This document shows positions 25,236 through 34,598 of a DNA stretch of 64,000 bases, in pieces. This stretch comes from an uncultured Sutterella sp. GTDB lineage: Bacteria; Pseudomonadota; Gammaproteobacteria; Burkholderiales; Burkholderiaceae_F. The notes under the pieces were generated by a model that saw only the letters and a list, made by a program, of their open reading frames with translations, had not been told where the DNA came from and ran no database searches. Position numbers and translations under genes: made by a program. The stretch is taken from assembly GCA_937906995.1 (NCBI GenBank), contig CALESB010000008.1:1-64000 (forward strand), given 5' to 3'. Numbering within the stretch: position 1 is the stretch's first letter; each line of letters begins with the position of its first letter.

Positions 25236-25889
25236 TTATTTTGCTTTTAGTTTTTCAACCATGGCTTCGAGTTCAGCATTACGTGCTTGAAGCTCCTGCA
25301 CTTGCCGCTCTAGCGCTAATCGAGGTTTAAAAAGACGCAAAGCTACTTCATCATAGATTCTATCCATGTCAATTTCAGGATTGCGTAGAACACGCAATCC
25401 TAAACCTTCAAACATTGCCATTAGAATCTCGATTCTGGTTTCATCTTGAGTACACTCACCTTGTGAGTGGTGTAAATCTCTCAAGTGTGCACGCACCTTT
25501 TTATCTGCTTCGACAATAGCGTTACTAAGTTTCGGATCGTGTGTAGCCTCAACTAATAGCTCCAGTGTTAAGCGCACTTGATCTTTGTCATGGCTAACCA
25601 ATAACTTTTTCTTAACAGCTTCTCGAACTACGTCAAAGTCGCCTTCTGAGCTACTTGCCATTAATTCGCTTGAATTAATGTAAAAGTCCTCAATCCCCTG
25701 TTCAATCAAGCCTTCAATGATGGCCTGTTTACTTGGGAAATAGTTATAAACATGTCCGACACTCATGCCGAACTCACGTGCAATATCAGTCATACTCGTA
25801 GCATGAAAACCACGAGAGACAAAGCACTTATGCGCCGCTCGGAAAATTTCCTCACGGCGCTGTTGAGAAAGAGAGTGATATTTCGTCAT
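25236..25889 (-). CDS. TetR-family transcriptional regulator
   Basis: Predicted repressor, 217 aa. The N-terminal HTH (about 11-57) reads RREEIFRAAHKCFVSRGFHA, then SMTDIAREFGMSVGHVYNYFPSK, the standard TetR recognition-helix pattern. The remaining part is a helical ligand-binding domain, and the C-terminal 30 residues (LERQVQELQARNAELEAMV) form a clear heptad coiled coil, unusual for the family. It lies four bases after the outer-membrane factor gene and is the last gene of the RND efflux operon, so it would be autoregulated with the pump. A perfect palindrome upstream of the operon is the likely operator. Confidence 0.9.
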   Translation of the reverse strand: MTKYHSLSQQRREEIFRAAHKCFVSRGFHATSMTDIAREFGMSVGHVYNYFPSKQAIIEGLIEQGIEDFYINSSELMASSSEGDFDVVREAVKKKLLVSHDKDQVRLTLELLVEATHDPKLSNAIVEADKKVRAHLRDLHHSQGECTQDETRIEILMAMFEGLGLRVLRNPEIDMDRIYDEVALRLFKPRLALERQVQELQARNAELEAMVEKLKAK

Positions 25890-25893
25890 TTAC

Positions 25894-27315
25894 TTATTGT
25901 TCAGAGGTTTCTCGATCTACGGCGCCGCCCCCTAAAGTCTTGTAAAGCGATACTAAACTCATTGCGCGGGCTTGTTGTGCAACAACCCACTGCGTTTGAG
26001 CTGCGACATAGGTACGTTGAGAGTCCAAAACAGACAAGTAACTTTCAGAGCCTAACTTATAACGTTCTTGGGCCAATTCATAGGCCTTCTTCGTAGCATC
26101 TGCGTACTCTGTTTGCGCTTGCAACTCTTCCTCAATTGTACCCTCCATTGCTAAAGCATTGGCAACTTCCGAGAAAGCCGTCTGAATGCTCTTTTCATAA
26201 TTGGCGACAGCAATCTTTTGATCGGTTTCACTGACTCGCAAAGTAGCCCAATTTGCACCACCGGTGAAAATCGGCAGGGTTATAGAGGGAGCAAAGCTCC
26301 ACATACGGGTACCGGAGGTGAACAAATCATCAATTTCGGTTGCTCCAGAGCCGCCAGCTGCCACCAGGCTAATACGTGGGAAGAAGTTTGCTCGAGCTGC
26401 ACCAATGTTGGCATTGGCTGCCTTTAACGCAAACTCAGCTTGTGAAATGTCCGGCCGGTTAAGTAAAACTTCGCTAGGCACACCCTTCGGAAGCATACCT
26501 TCCATAGTGACAACTTCAACACGTTCCGGCAGCCACTTTGCTGGCACTTCTTTACCAACCAAAGTTGTCAAAGCATTCATTGCTTGAGCCACATCTCGCT
26601 GAGCGGACAAATAAGTGGCCTTAGAAGCAGCATAGCGAGATTTTGCTTGATTAAGTTCCAATAAGTTAATTGCACCAGCATCATAGCTAGCTTTCATCAA
26701 CTTATAGCTTTGCTCCTGACTTTCATACGTTTGCTTAGAAAAAGCCAAAATTGAGCGACTTGCACCCAATTGCAGCCAGGCATTAGCCGTTTCTGCAATG
26801 AGCGTCACACGTGCACTCTTTCTGGCCTCTTCGGTTGCGAAGTATTTATTCAAAGCTTCTGTGCTTAAGCTACGCACTCTACCAAAAAGGTCTACCTCGT
26901 AAGAAGCTAATGCTAGGTTAGCAGAGTACACATGACTTACAGTACTTTGCCCCGAAGCACTTAAGCTACTTGGCGTTCCTTTGTGTTCACCTGTTCCGTT
27001 AGCAGAAATCGTTGGCAAGAAGCTAGAACGTTGAATATTGTAGGCATAGCGCGTCTTTTCAACATTTAGCATTGCTACTCGATAATCGCGATTATTATCC
27101 AAAGTCATTTGAATGACTTGACGCAAACGATTATCGGTATAAAACTCTTGCCAATCGGGAAGGGCATCTTGGTTCAACTTTGCATTTGCATAAGCCGGAC
27201 CAGAGGGCCACTCTTTTGCAATCGGCGCTTCAGGACGTTCATAGCTTGGCGCCATGGACATACAACCTGTTAGAGCCAAAGCTGCCACTAGTGGCAACAA
27301 TTTAAGACCCTTCAT
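25894..27315 (-). CDS. RND efflux outer membrane factor (OprM/NodT family lipoprotein)
   Basis: TolC-like outer-membrane channel of a tripartite drug efflux pump. The 473-aa protein starts with a lipoprotein signal ending in LTGC (Cys18). Two OEP repeats follow (about 55-250 and 270-460), with the family sequences LNRPDISQAE and RISL. I begin at the ATG at 27315, which has AAGGGG upstream and lies one base past the RND gene stop; the longer frame overlaps that gene. It works with the adjacent MFP and RND proteins. Confidence 0.92.
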   Translation of the reverse strand: MKGLKLLPLVAALALTGCMSMAPSYERPEAPIAKEWPSGPAYANAKLNQDALPDWQEFYTDNRLRQVIQMTLDNNRDYRVAMLNVEKTRYAYNIQRSSFLPTISANGTGEHKGTPSSLSASGQSTVSHVYSANLALASYEVDLFGRVRSLSTEALNKYFATEEARKSARVTLIAETANAWLQLGASRSILAFSKQTYESQEQSYKLMKASYDAGAINLLELNQAKSRYAASKATYLSAQRDVAQAMNALTTLVGKEVPAKWLPERVEVVTMEGMLPKGVPSEVLLNRPDISQAEFALKAANANIGAARANFFPRISLVAAGGSGATEIDDLFTSGTRMWSFAPSITLPIFTGGANWATLRVSETDQKIAVANYEKSIQTAFSEVANALAMEGTIEEELQAQTEYADATKKAYELAQERYKLGSESYLSVLDSQRTYVAAQTQWVVAQQARAMSLVSLYKTLGGGAVDRETSEQ

Positions 27316-27316
27316 A

Positions 27317-30300
27317 TTAATTCCCCTTCTTGTCATGCTTGACAGTTTCATTGTCATTCTGAGCGGTCTTTTCTTTTAATCGACCTTCTTCACCTTCTTC
27401 ATAGTAAGTAATCTTACCTTCTTTGAAGGCTTCCGCTTCCATCTTAGTGGTTTCTACAATTGAAGCGACATCGATCTTACGTTCATTAGCCGTACCAGCA
27501 ATGCGCATCACACCAACATAGAAAATCGGCACAAATAACACGCACAAGAACGTACCTGTGATCATGCCACCCAAGACGCCCCAACCAATAGCGTTTTGAG
27601 CACCAGATCCAGCACCACTAGCCAAAGCCAACGGCAATACGCCTAAACCAAAAGCCATAGAAGTCATCACAATCGGACGCAAACGCAAGCGAACAGCATC
27701 AACAGCGGCATGCACAATATCTTCGCCTTTATCGTGAAGTTCTTTTGCAAACTCCACAATCAAAATAGCATTCTTACTAACCAAACCAATGGTTGTAATC
27801 AAACCAACTTGGAAGTAAATATCGTTATTCATACCACGCAAAGCAGTTAAGCCAATTGCCCCAATCACCCCCATCGGAACAACTAAGATGACAGCAATCG
27901 GAATTGACCAGCTTTCATAAAGGGCTGCCAAACACAAGAACACTACCAAGATGGAAATAGCATACAACGGCGCAGCTTGACCCGCTGATTGACGTTCCTG
28001 ATAAGACACACCTGTGTACGCAATCTGATAACCTGGCAACTGCTTAACCAAATCAGCCACTGCTTGTAATGCATCACCGGAGCTATAGCCTGCCCCTGGA
28101 TTACCTTGAATGTTCACAGCAGACAAACCTTCAAAGCGTTCCAAACGAGGAGAACCATAGGTCCAGCTGGTTGTAGAGAATGCTGCAAAGGGAACCATTT
28201 CGCCTTGATTATTCTTCACATACCACTTGCCTAAGTCCTCTGGTGATTGACGGAACTGGGTATCACCTTGGATATAGACCTTCTTTACACGGCCACGATC
28301 CAAGAAGTCATTAACATAAGCACTTCCCCATGCAGTTGTCAGAGTGGAATTAATGGCACTAATAGAAACACCCAAAGCTCGAGCCTTTTCAAGGTCAACA
28401 TCCAAGTGCAGTTGGGGTGTATCTTCCATACCGTTAGGACGAACCATGGACAAACGAGGGTCTGCATTCGCAATACCTAAGAATTGATTGCGAGCTTGCA
28501 TGATTTGTTCGTGAGTTTGGCCTGCCGTTGCTTGCAAATAAATATCAAAACCACCAGCAACCCCCAATTCTGGCACCGCAGGAGGAGCAAATGCGTAAGC
28601 ATTGGCATCTTGATATTGACTAAATTCTCTCATTGCACGGCCTGCAATCGCATTCACATCTTGACCCGGTTCCGTACGTTCGGACCAATCCTTCAAACGT
28701 ACAAAGAGTAAGCCCGTATTTTGACCCGTACCACCGAAAGAAAAGCCTGCAACAGCCATAACAGAATCGACCGTTGCACTTTCCTTTTCCTTAAAGTAGT
28801 TCGTCATACGGGTTAAAACTTCTTCTGTACGTTGTTGTGATGATCCTGTCGGTAGTGTTACCTGACTCAACAACATCCCCTGGTCTTCACCCGGCATAAA
28901 GCTTTGTGGTAATTTTTGGAAGCCAAAAATCATCCCAACAATAATGAGTGCATAAATCAAAAGACTACGAATAGTATTGGCAATTAGAACGCCAACTTTC
29001 GTACGAATCCACAATGAAAAACGTTCAAAACCACGATTAAAGCGACCGAAAAAGCCTTCCTTCGTTTCATGATTATCTTCCGTAATGGGCTTTAAGAGAG
29101 ACACACACAAAACCGGTGTCAAAATCAAAGCTACGATAACGGATAGCGTCATGGCAGCCACAATCGTCACAGAGAATTGACGATAAATAACCCCCGTAGA
29201 TCCGCCAAAGAAAGCCATCGGAACGAACACTGCAGCCAAGACCATTGCGATACCAACCAAAGCGCCTGTAATTTGATTCATGGACTTCTTCGTGGCTTCT
29301 TTCGGGCTGAGCTTTTCTGTGCGCATCACACGCTCAACGTTTTCCACAACCACAATAGCATCGTCCACCAACAAACCAATGGCAAGCACCATGGCAAACA
29401 TGGTTAAAACGTTGATGGAATACCCCATGGCAGCTAAAACACCAAAGGTACCCAATAACACAACAGGGACAGCAATCGTAGGAATTAAGGTAGCTCGCCA
29501 GTTCTGCAAGAAAAGGAACATCACCACAACCACCAAAACGATGGCTTCAAAAAGCGTACGGATCACTTCTTGAATGGAGATCTTTACAAATGGGGTCGTA
29601 TCATACGGCACAACCCATTCCATCCCCTCAGGGAAACTCATCTCCAATTGAGCTAAGCGTTCCTTGACTAACTTACTCGTTTCCATAGCGTTAGCACCAG
29701 AGGCCAAATTAATAGCCATCCCTGCAGACTCATGACCGTTATAACGAGCTGCAACGCTATAGTTTTCTTGCCCCATTTCTACTCGGGCAACATCTTTTAG
29801 CAAAACGCGAGAACCGTCTGAGGCGGTCTTCACCATGATGTTTTCAAAGTCAGATACTGTTTGCAACAACGATTGTGCACTAACTGTTGCATTAAGTTCA
29901 TAGCGAGTCTTTGATGGCAAGTTCCCAATAGAGCCTGCAGAGACCTGAGCATTTTGCTCTTTCACTGCTGTAATGATCTCATCCGTAGAAAGCTTGTATT
30001 TCTCTAACTTACCTGGATCAAGCCAAATACGCATTGAGTATGAGCTACCGAATAATTGAACCGAGCCCACACCACTTAAACGTGAAAGAGGTTCTTTGAC
30101 ATTATTAACCAAATAGTCTGACAAGTCGGCACTGGTCATTTTGTTGGTTGTATCCACAAAACCCAACACCATTAAGAAACTAGCAGCAGACTTTTCAACA
30201 TCCACCCCTAATTGCTGCACGACTTGTGGCAATGAACTTTCAACGGTTTTTAGTCGATTTTGAACTTGAACCTGAGCAATATCAGGATCAGTACCCGCTT

Positions 30301-30583
30301 CGAAAGTAATATTGATGGACACTGTACCGGTGCCGTCTGAATTAGAAACCATGTACAGATAACCATCCAAACCAGTCATGGCCTGTTCGATTTGCTGTGT
30401 TACCGTGTTTTCAATAGTTTCAGCAGAGGCCCCTGGATACGTAGCAGAGATCCTTACTTGTGGAGGTGCAATTTGCGGATATTGAGATACCGGCAAAATG
30501 CTAATAGACAGAATCCCCGCCAACATGATCACAATTGCGATCACCCATGCAAACACGGGGCGTTCGATAAAAAATCGGGACAT
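27317..30583 (-). CDS. RND multidrug efflux transporter (HAE1/AcrB family)
   Basis: Inner-membrane proton-driven drug exporter of 1088 aa with 12 helices and two large periplasmic loops. Start MSRFFIERPVFAWVIAI is typical. The proton-relay Asp pair is present in LLVDDAIVVVENVERV (about 405-406), and the relay Lys in GLVSKNAILIVEFAKEL. GQNTG, FGGS and PxxxPP segments fit HAE1. The C-terminus carries about 50 extra charged residues (EGKITYYEEGEEGRLKE) beyond the last helix, longer than AcrB. SD AAGGAAA is nine bases upstream. Middle gene of the MFP-RND-OMF-TetR operon. Confidence 0.95.
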   Translation of the reverse strand: MSRFFIERPVFAWVIAIVIMLAGILSISILPVSQYPQIAPPQVRISATYPGASAETIENTVTQQIEQAMTGLDGYLYMVSNSDGTGTVSINITFEAGTDPDIAQVQVQNRLKTVESSLPQVVQQLGVDVEKSAASFLMVLGFVDTTNKMTSADLSDYLVNNVKEPLSRLSGVGSVQLFGSSYSMRIWLDPGKLEKYKLSTDEIITAVKEQNAQVSAGSIGNLPSKTRYELNATVSAQSLLQTVSDFENIMVKTASDGSRVLLKDVARVEMGQENYSVAARYNGHESAGMAINLASGANAMETSKLVKERLAQLEMSFPEGMEWVVPYDTTPFVKISIQEVIRTLFEAIVLVVVVMFLFLQNWRATLIPTIAVPVVLLGTFGVLAAMGYSINVLTMFAMVLAIGLLVDDAIVVVENVERVMRTEKLSPKEATKKSMNQITGALVGIAMVLAAVFVPMAFFGGSTGVIYRQFSVTIVAAMTLSVIVALILTPVLCVSLLKPITEDNHETKEGFFGRFNRGFERFSLWIRTKVGVLIANTIRSLLIYALIIVGMIFGFQKLPQSFMPGEDQGMLLSQVTLPTGSSQQRTEEVLTRMTNYFKEKESATVDSVMAVAGFSFGGTGQNTGLLFVRLKDWSERTEPGQDVNAIAGRAMREFSQYQDANAYAFAPPAVPELGVAGGFDIYLQATAGQTHEQIMQARNQFLGIANADPRLSMVRPNGMEDTPQLHLDVDLEKARALGVSISAINSTLTTAWGSAYVNDFLDRGRVKKVYIQGDTQFRQSPEDLGKWYVKNNQGEMVPFAAFSTTSWTYGSPRLERFEGLSAVNIQGNPGAGYSSGDALQAVADLVKQLPGYQIAYTGVSYQERQSAGQAAPLYAISILVVFLCLAALYESWSIPIAVILVVPMGVIGAIGLTALRGMNNDIYFQVGLITTIGLVSKNAILIVEFAKELHDKGEDIVHAAVDAVRLRLRPIVMTSMAFGLGVLPLALASGAGSGAQNAIGWGVLGGMITGTFLCVLFVPIFYVGVMRIAGTANERKIDVASIVETTKMEAEAFKEGKITYYEEGEEGRLKEKTAQNDNETVKHDKKGN

Positions 30584-30611
30584 AAAAGATTTCCTTTACC
30601 TAACCGACGGA

Positions 30612-31748
30612 TTACTTTGTCGCAGCTTGCTCTTTAGCTTGCTCTGCAGGTTTTTGTTCTTCATTACTAATTTGAACTGTAGCGCCTGGGCGAACCTTTT
30701 GGAGCCCATCAATAACGACTCGCTCACCTTGCATGAGACCTGATTCAATTAACCAATCAGTTCCCACAGTACGATTTGCAACAACCATACGCTGTTCAAT
30801 CTTATTGTCTTGTGTCACAACATAAACATATGCTTGTCCCTTAGGATTGCGCATAACACAACGTTGACTTAAAAGAATTGAGTTAGGACGTTCACCTTCT
30901 TCAATTCGTGCACGAACAAACATACCCGGCAACAAATCTCCATGAGGATTAGGAAATTCTGCTCGCATATTGACCATGCCAGTTGCTTCGTCCACCAGCT
31001 CACCCGTAAAAATCAACTTGCCCTTTTGCTCAAACTCTAACCCGTCTTCACTCAACAACGTCACTTCTACAGCTCCGTTAGTGGTTTTAATTTTGCCCTC
31101 TGCAATCTCTCGCTTTAATTTCAGCAAATCACCGCTACTTTGGCGTACATCCACATAAATCGGATCTAACTGTTGAACCGTCGTTAAGTATTGAGCTTGA
31201 TAAGCACTAACCAAACTACCAGGCGTTACTTCAGAGCGACCCACTCGACCAGAAATCGGGCTGGCGACTCTTGTATATTCCAAATTAGTCTTTGCTGTTT
31301 TAAGTGCGGCCTCGGCTGTCTTTAATGCAGCTTGAGCTTGATCATTTTCTTGTTTACTTACAGCATTAACCTTTACAAGTTGTGCAAAACGACGAGCATT
31401 GGCTTTAGCTAACCTATGATTGGCGACGGCTTCTGCATACGCAGCTTGATAAATGCTGTCATCAATTTGATAAAGGGGATCTCCAGCCTTCACCATTTGC
31501 CCTTCTTTAAAGGTACGCTTTTGAATCAGACCTGCCACTTGAGGGCGAACTTCTGCAATTTCATAAGCGCTTGTACGACCATTTAACTCCTTACTCAGCA
31601 TCGGAGCAGACACTTGTGCTGTTACTACCGTGACAGGTTGGGGAGGACGTTGCACTTGAGGGGCTTCATCCTTACAACCAACTAATGCAAAAGCTACCGT
31701 AACAGACATAGCGAGCGCTGCATACTTCGGAACAAACTTCGAAGACAT
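30612..31748 (-). CDS. RND efflux membrane fusion protein (AcrA/MexA family)
   Basis: Periplasmic adaptor linking the RND pump to the outer-membrane channel. A lipoprotein signal ends with LVGC (Cys25). Next come the beta-barrel, lipoyl (about 60-100, ending RPQVAGLIQKRTFKEGQMVKAGDPLYQID) and helical hairpin (about 100-170) parts, then the membrane-proximal domain with GLQKVRPGATVQ. The C-terminus is Lys/Glu/Gln-rich (EEQKPAEQAKEQAATK). First gene of the operon, 28 bases before the RND gene. The promoter region upstream has a perfect 18-bp palindrome. Confidence 0.93.
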   Translation of the reverse strand: MSSKFVPKYAALAMSVTVAFALVGCKDEAPQVQRPPQPVTVVTAQVSAPMLSKELNGRTSAYEIAEVRPQVAGLIQKRTFKEGQMVKAGDPLYQIDDSIYQAAYAEAVANHRLAKANARRFAQLVKVNAVSKQENDQAQAALKTAEAALKTAKTNLEYTRVASPISGRVGRSEVTPGSLVSAYQAQYLTTVQQLDPIYVDVRQSSGDLLKLKREIAEGKIKTTNGAVEVTLLSEDGLEFEQKGKLIFTGELVDEATGMVNMRAEFPNPHGDLLPGMFVRARIEEGERPNSILLSQRCVMRNPKGQAYVYVVTQDNKIEQRMVVANRTVGTDWLIESGLMQGERVVIDGLQKVRPGATVQISNEEQKPAEQAKEQAATK

Positions 31749-31817
31749 CTTTTAACACTCCAAATAAATTCTTTACAATCGGTAAGTCACCGAAAAACAA
31801 CAAAATTTTACCAAAAT

Positions 31818-31835
31818 ACTGAATTTCAATTCAGT
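31818..31835. promoter_or_regulatory. Perfect palindrome upstream of the RND operon (candidate TetR operator)
   Basis: ACTGAATT-TC-AATTCAGT is an 18-bp inverted repeat with 8-bp arms, 70 bases before the MFP start codon, in the size range of TetR-family operators. It is the best candidate target for the TetR encoded at the operon's end. No confident -35/-10 pair was found around it. Confidence 0.5.
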
Positions 31836-31978
31836 TTTAGGTGAAGATTGGTTCATTATGACAGAAAATCCCCCCTAAGAGCATGTCGATTTGGATAAAA
31901 AATTAAGAAAATTTAAATAAATGTAAATTTGAATTAAGGGATTACCCCAATTTGACGTTTATCTTAGATTGGAGAACA

Positions 31979-32050
31979 ATGTCTAGCTTTAAACGCCCCT
32001 TTTTCAGAAAAAAATGTCCCTCGAGATTTTTCATCTGCAATACTTTTTAG
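31979..32050 (+). CDS. Possible 23-codon leader peptide before marC
   Basis: GGAGA stands directly (3 bases) before an ATG at 31979, opening a frame MSSFKRPFFRKKCPSRFFIC... that stops at 32048-32050, overlapping the first twelve codons of marC in another frame. The peptide is basic and Phe-rich. The spacing is short for a ribosome site, so this may be chance. If translated it would interfere with or couple to marC, whose own ATG has no clear ribosome site. Confidence 0.25.
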   Translation: MSSFKRPFFRKKCPSRFFICNTF

Positions 32051-32670
32051 GCGGTTTAGTGAGTTTGTTGGTTATCTGTAACCCTCCCTCCAAAATTCCG
32101 CTTTTCATAAGCCTTACCCAAGGTATGGATGACGCCCAACGAAAGTCACAAGCTCTTTGGGCAGCCATTTATGCAGCCATCATTATGTTCATCAGTCTTT
32201 TGGCTGGGAATCTATTGCTGGCATTTTTTGGCATCTCTTATGGCGCATTGCGTATTGCAGGTGGCTTCGTTGTTGCAGTCATTGGCTATCAAATGCTTTT
32301 TGGACAACAAACCGCTTCTCCGAATCAAGCTCCGCTTGTGCGTCGCAACCGTGAAGATTACGCTTTCTTTCCTATCGCCATGCCAATGATTGCCGGCCCT
32401 GGTACTATGGCCGTCATTATCGGCTTTTCCACTGAAATTGCAGAATTTCCAAGTTGGCAAGATCAGGCCGGTACATTTTTCATGATGACTCTTGCCATTA
32501 TTTTCTGCTCAATGGTCTGTTGGGCTGTGATGCGCTCGGCAGATTATTGTGCGAAGAAACTTGGCCCTTCTGGTACTACAGTTCTAAGCAAATGCATGGG
32601 CTTTTTACTCATTTGCATTGGTGTTCAATTTATTGGCTCAGGTATTCGTGCCTTTATGCTTGGCGCTTAA
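32014..32670 (+). CDS. MarC family integral membrane protein
   Basis: A 218-aa protein with six hydrophobic helices. Family sequences: NPPSKIPLFISLTQGM, FFGISYGALRIAGGFVVAVIGYQML, AFFPIAMPMIAGPGTMAVII and a final KCMGFLLICIGVQFIGSG, all standard MarC/UPF0056 text. E. coli MarC was once tied to multiple antibiotic resistance, but its role is unknown. The neighbours are the divergent RND operon and convergent glmS. A second MarC-type gene lies at 51.4-52.0 kb in this window, which is only moderately similar. Confidence 0.9.
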   Translation: MSLEIFHLQYFLGGLVSLLVICNPPSKIPLFISLTQGMDDAQRKSQALWAAIYAAIIMFISLLAGNLLLAFFGISYGALRIAGGFVVAVIGYQMLFGQQTASPNQAPLVRRNREDYAFFPIAMPMIAGPGTMAVIIGFSTEIAEFPSWQDQAGTFFMMTLAIIFCSMVCWAVMRSADYCAKKLGPSGTTVLSKCMGFLLICIGVQFIGSGIRAFMLGA

Positions 32671-32690
32671 TACATTACGTTTTCGTAAAG

Positions 32691-32726
32691 TAAAAGACCA
32701 CAAAGAGAAATCTTTGTGGTCTTTTA
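32691..32726. terminator. Bidirectional terminator between marC and glmS
   Basis: Perfect 15-bp stem TAAAAGACCACAAAG/CTTTGTGGTCTTTTA with a 6-base loop between convergent genes; A/T arms serve both directions. Confidence 0.9.
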
Positions 32727-32745
32727 TTATGTACAAGATCGAAAT

Positions 32746-34572
32746 CTATTCGACAGTAACGCTCTTGGCTAAATTCCGAGGTTTATCCACATCATTACCA
32801 CGAACAAACGCTGTATGGTAAGCCAGCAATTGCAACGGTACTACATGCAAAATTGGGGATAAAGCTCCATAGTTTTCAGGCATGCGAATAACATGGATAT
32901 GTTCTGTTGCCTCCAATCCAGCTCCTGCATCAGCAAAAACATAAAGCTCACCCTTACGGGCTTCGACTTCTTTCATGTTGCTCTTGAGTTTTTCAAATAA
33001 ACGGTCATTCGGAGCAACTGTCACAACAGGAATAGACTCATCAACCAATGCCAAAGGTCCGTGCTTTAACTCACCGGCAGGATAAGCCTCTGCATGAATA
33101 TAAGATATTTCTTTCAGCTTTAAAGCCCCTTCTAAGGCAATCGGATAATGCTCACCTCGTCCCAAGAATAAAGCGTGTTGCTTACTTACAAAGCGATCGG
33201 CCCAAGCAATCACTTGAGGCTCTAAAGCCAACACAGCGCTCACAGCTTTGGGCACATGGCGCAATTGCTTCATATATTGCTCTTCTTCATTTTCGGACAA
33301 ATGACCCTTCACCTTTGCAAGAGTCAAGGTCAGCAAGAACAAGGCCACTAACTGTGTTGTGAAGGCCTTTGTTGAAGCAACACCAATCTCAACGCCGGCT
33401 CGCGTAATGAAATGTAAGACACTTTCACGAACCATTGCACTCGTTGCAACATTACAGATCGTCAAAGTCTTATCCATACCAAGATCACGGGCATGCTTTA
33501 AAGCGGCTAATGTATCGGCCGTTTCACCTGATTGAGAAATGGTAACCACCAACGTATTCGGATTTGGAACCGTCTTTCTGTAGCGATATTCGCTTGCAAT
33601 TTCTACATCACAAGGAATACCCGCAATGCCTTCCAACCAATACTTAGACGTCAAAGCAGCGTAATAACTTGTGCCACAGGCAATCATTAAAATACGATCA
33701 ACACTCTTGAAAATTTCTTCTGCCTTTTCACCAAAAAGAACAGGAGAAATGCCTTCAACAGCTTCCAATGTATCGGCAATAGCTCGAGGTTGTTCGAAGA
33801 TTTCTTTTTGCATGTAGTGGCGATAGGGTCCCAACTCAACAGAGTTTGAAAATGCCTCTACTTCACGCACTTCGCGTTCAACGGGCAGGTAATTCTGACC
33901 GTCATGCTTATAGATTTGATAACCTTCTGCAGTCATGTCTGCAACGTCGCCATCTTCCAAATAGATAAAGCGACTGGTCTCACCGGCCAAAGCCATCGTG
34001 TCTGAGGCGGCAAACATTTCATTATCACCAATACCTAACACTAAAGGCGAACCTTGACGAGCCACAACAATACGCTTATCGTCATCTTTTGAGAAAACTG
34101 CAATAGCGTAGGCCCCACGAACACGGTTTAACGCAGCCTTTACAGCCTTTAACAAGTCACCGTCATAACAATCTCGCACCAAATAGGCTAACACTTCAGT
34201 ATCAGTTTGGCCCGTAAATTGGATGCCTTTTGCTTCCAATTCTGTGCGAATTTCTTCGTAGTTTTCAATAATGCCATTATGAATTAAAGCAATCTCCTCG
34301 CCTGCAAAATGAGGATGCGCATTGACTACTAGCGGTGCTCCATGAGTTGCCCAGCGTGTATGGGCAATTCCTAAATGTCCCATTAGATGGTCACGCTCAA
34401 TTTGCTCACTTAATTCTGCAACGCGAGACACACTACGAACGCGACGCAGGCCCTTATCCCATACTGCCACTCCGCAGCTGTCGTAGCCTCGATACTCTAA
34501 ACGCTTCAAACCTTGAACCAGCAACGGCACCACATCACGATGCTTAGACGTTGCAGCAACAATTCCGCACAT
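32746..34572 (-). CDS. glmS: Glutamine-fructose-6-phosphate aminotransferase
   Basis: Makes glucosamine 6-phosphate from fructose 6-phosphate and glutamine, the first step of UDP-GlcNAc and cell-wall precursor synthesis. 608 aa: N-terminal class II glutaminase with nucleophile Cys2 (MCGIVAA), RWATHG and NGIIENY; two SIS domains with TSYYAALTSKYW and SQSGETADTLAAL; C-terminal DKPRNLAKSVTVE, the family end. It follows glmU by 26 bases in the same direction, so glmU-glmS form an operon as in many Proteobacteria. No glmS ribozyme is expected or seen in this lineage. Confidence 0.97.
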   Translation of the reverse strand: MCGIVAATSKHRDVVPLLVQGLKRLEYRGYDSCGVAVWDKGLRRVRSVSRVAELSEQIERDHLMGHLGIAHTRWATHGAPLVVNAHPHFAGEEIALIHNGIIENYEEIRTELEAKGIQFTGQTDTEVLAYLVRDCYDGDLLKAVKAALNRVRGAYAIAVFSKDDDKRIVVARQGSPLVLGIGDNEMFAASDTMALAGETSRFIYLEDGDVADMTAEGYQIYKHDGQNYLPVEREVREVEAFSNSVELGPYRHYMQKEIFEQPRAIADTLEAVEGISPVLFGEKAEEIFKSVDRILMIACGTSYYAALTSKYWLEGIAGIPCDVEIASEYRYRKTVPNPNTLVVTISQSGETADTLAALKHARDLGMDKTLTICNVATSAMVRESVLHFITRAGVEIGVASTKAFTTQLVALFLLTLTLAKVKGHLSENEEEQYMKQLRHVPKAVSAVLALEPQVIAWADRFVSKQHALFLGRGEHYPIALEGALKLKEISYIHAEAYPAGELKHGPLALVDESIPVVTVAPNDRLFEKLKSNMKEVEARKGELYVFADAGAGLEATEHIHVIRMPENYGALSPILHVVPLQLLAYHTAFVRGNDVDKPRNLAKSVTVE

Positions 34573-34598
34573 ATTCGAGTTCCTTTAATCTTTAAAAG

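Noticed and set aside
34573..34598. glmS ribozyme or sRNA site before glmS
   Set aside because: Only 26 bases separate glmU and glmS; no ribozyme can fit, and it is not expected in Proteobacteria.
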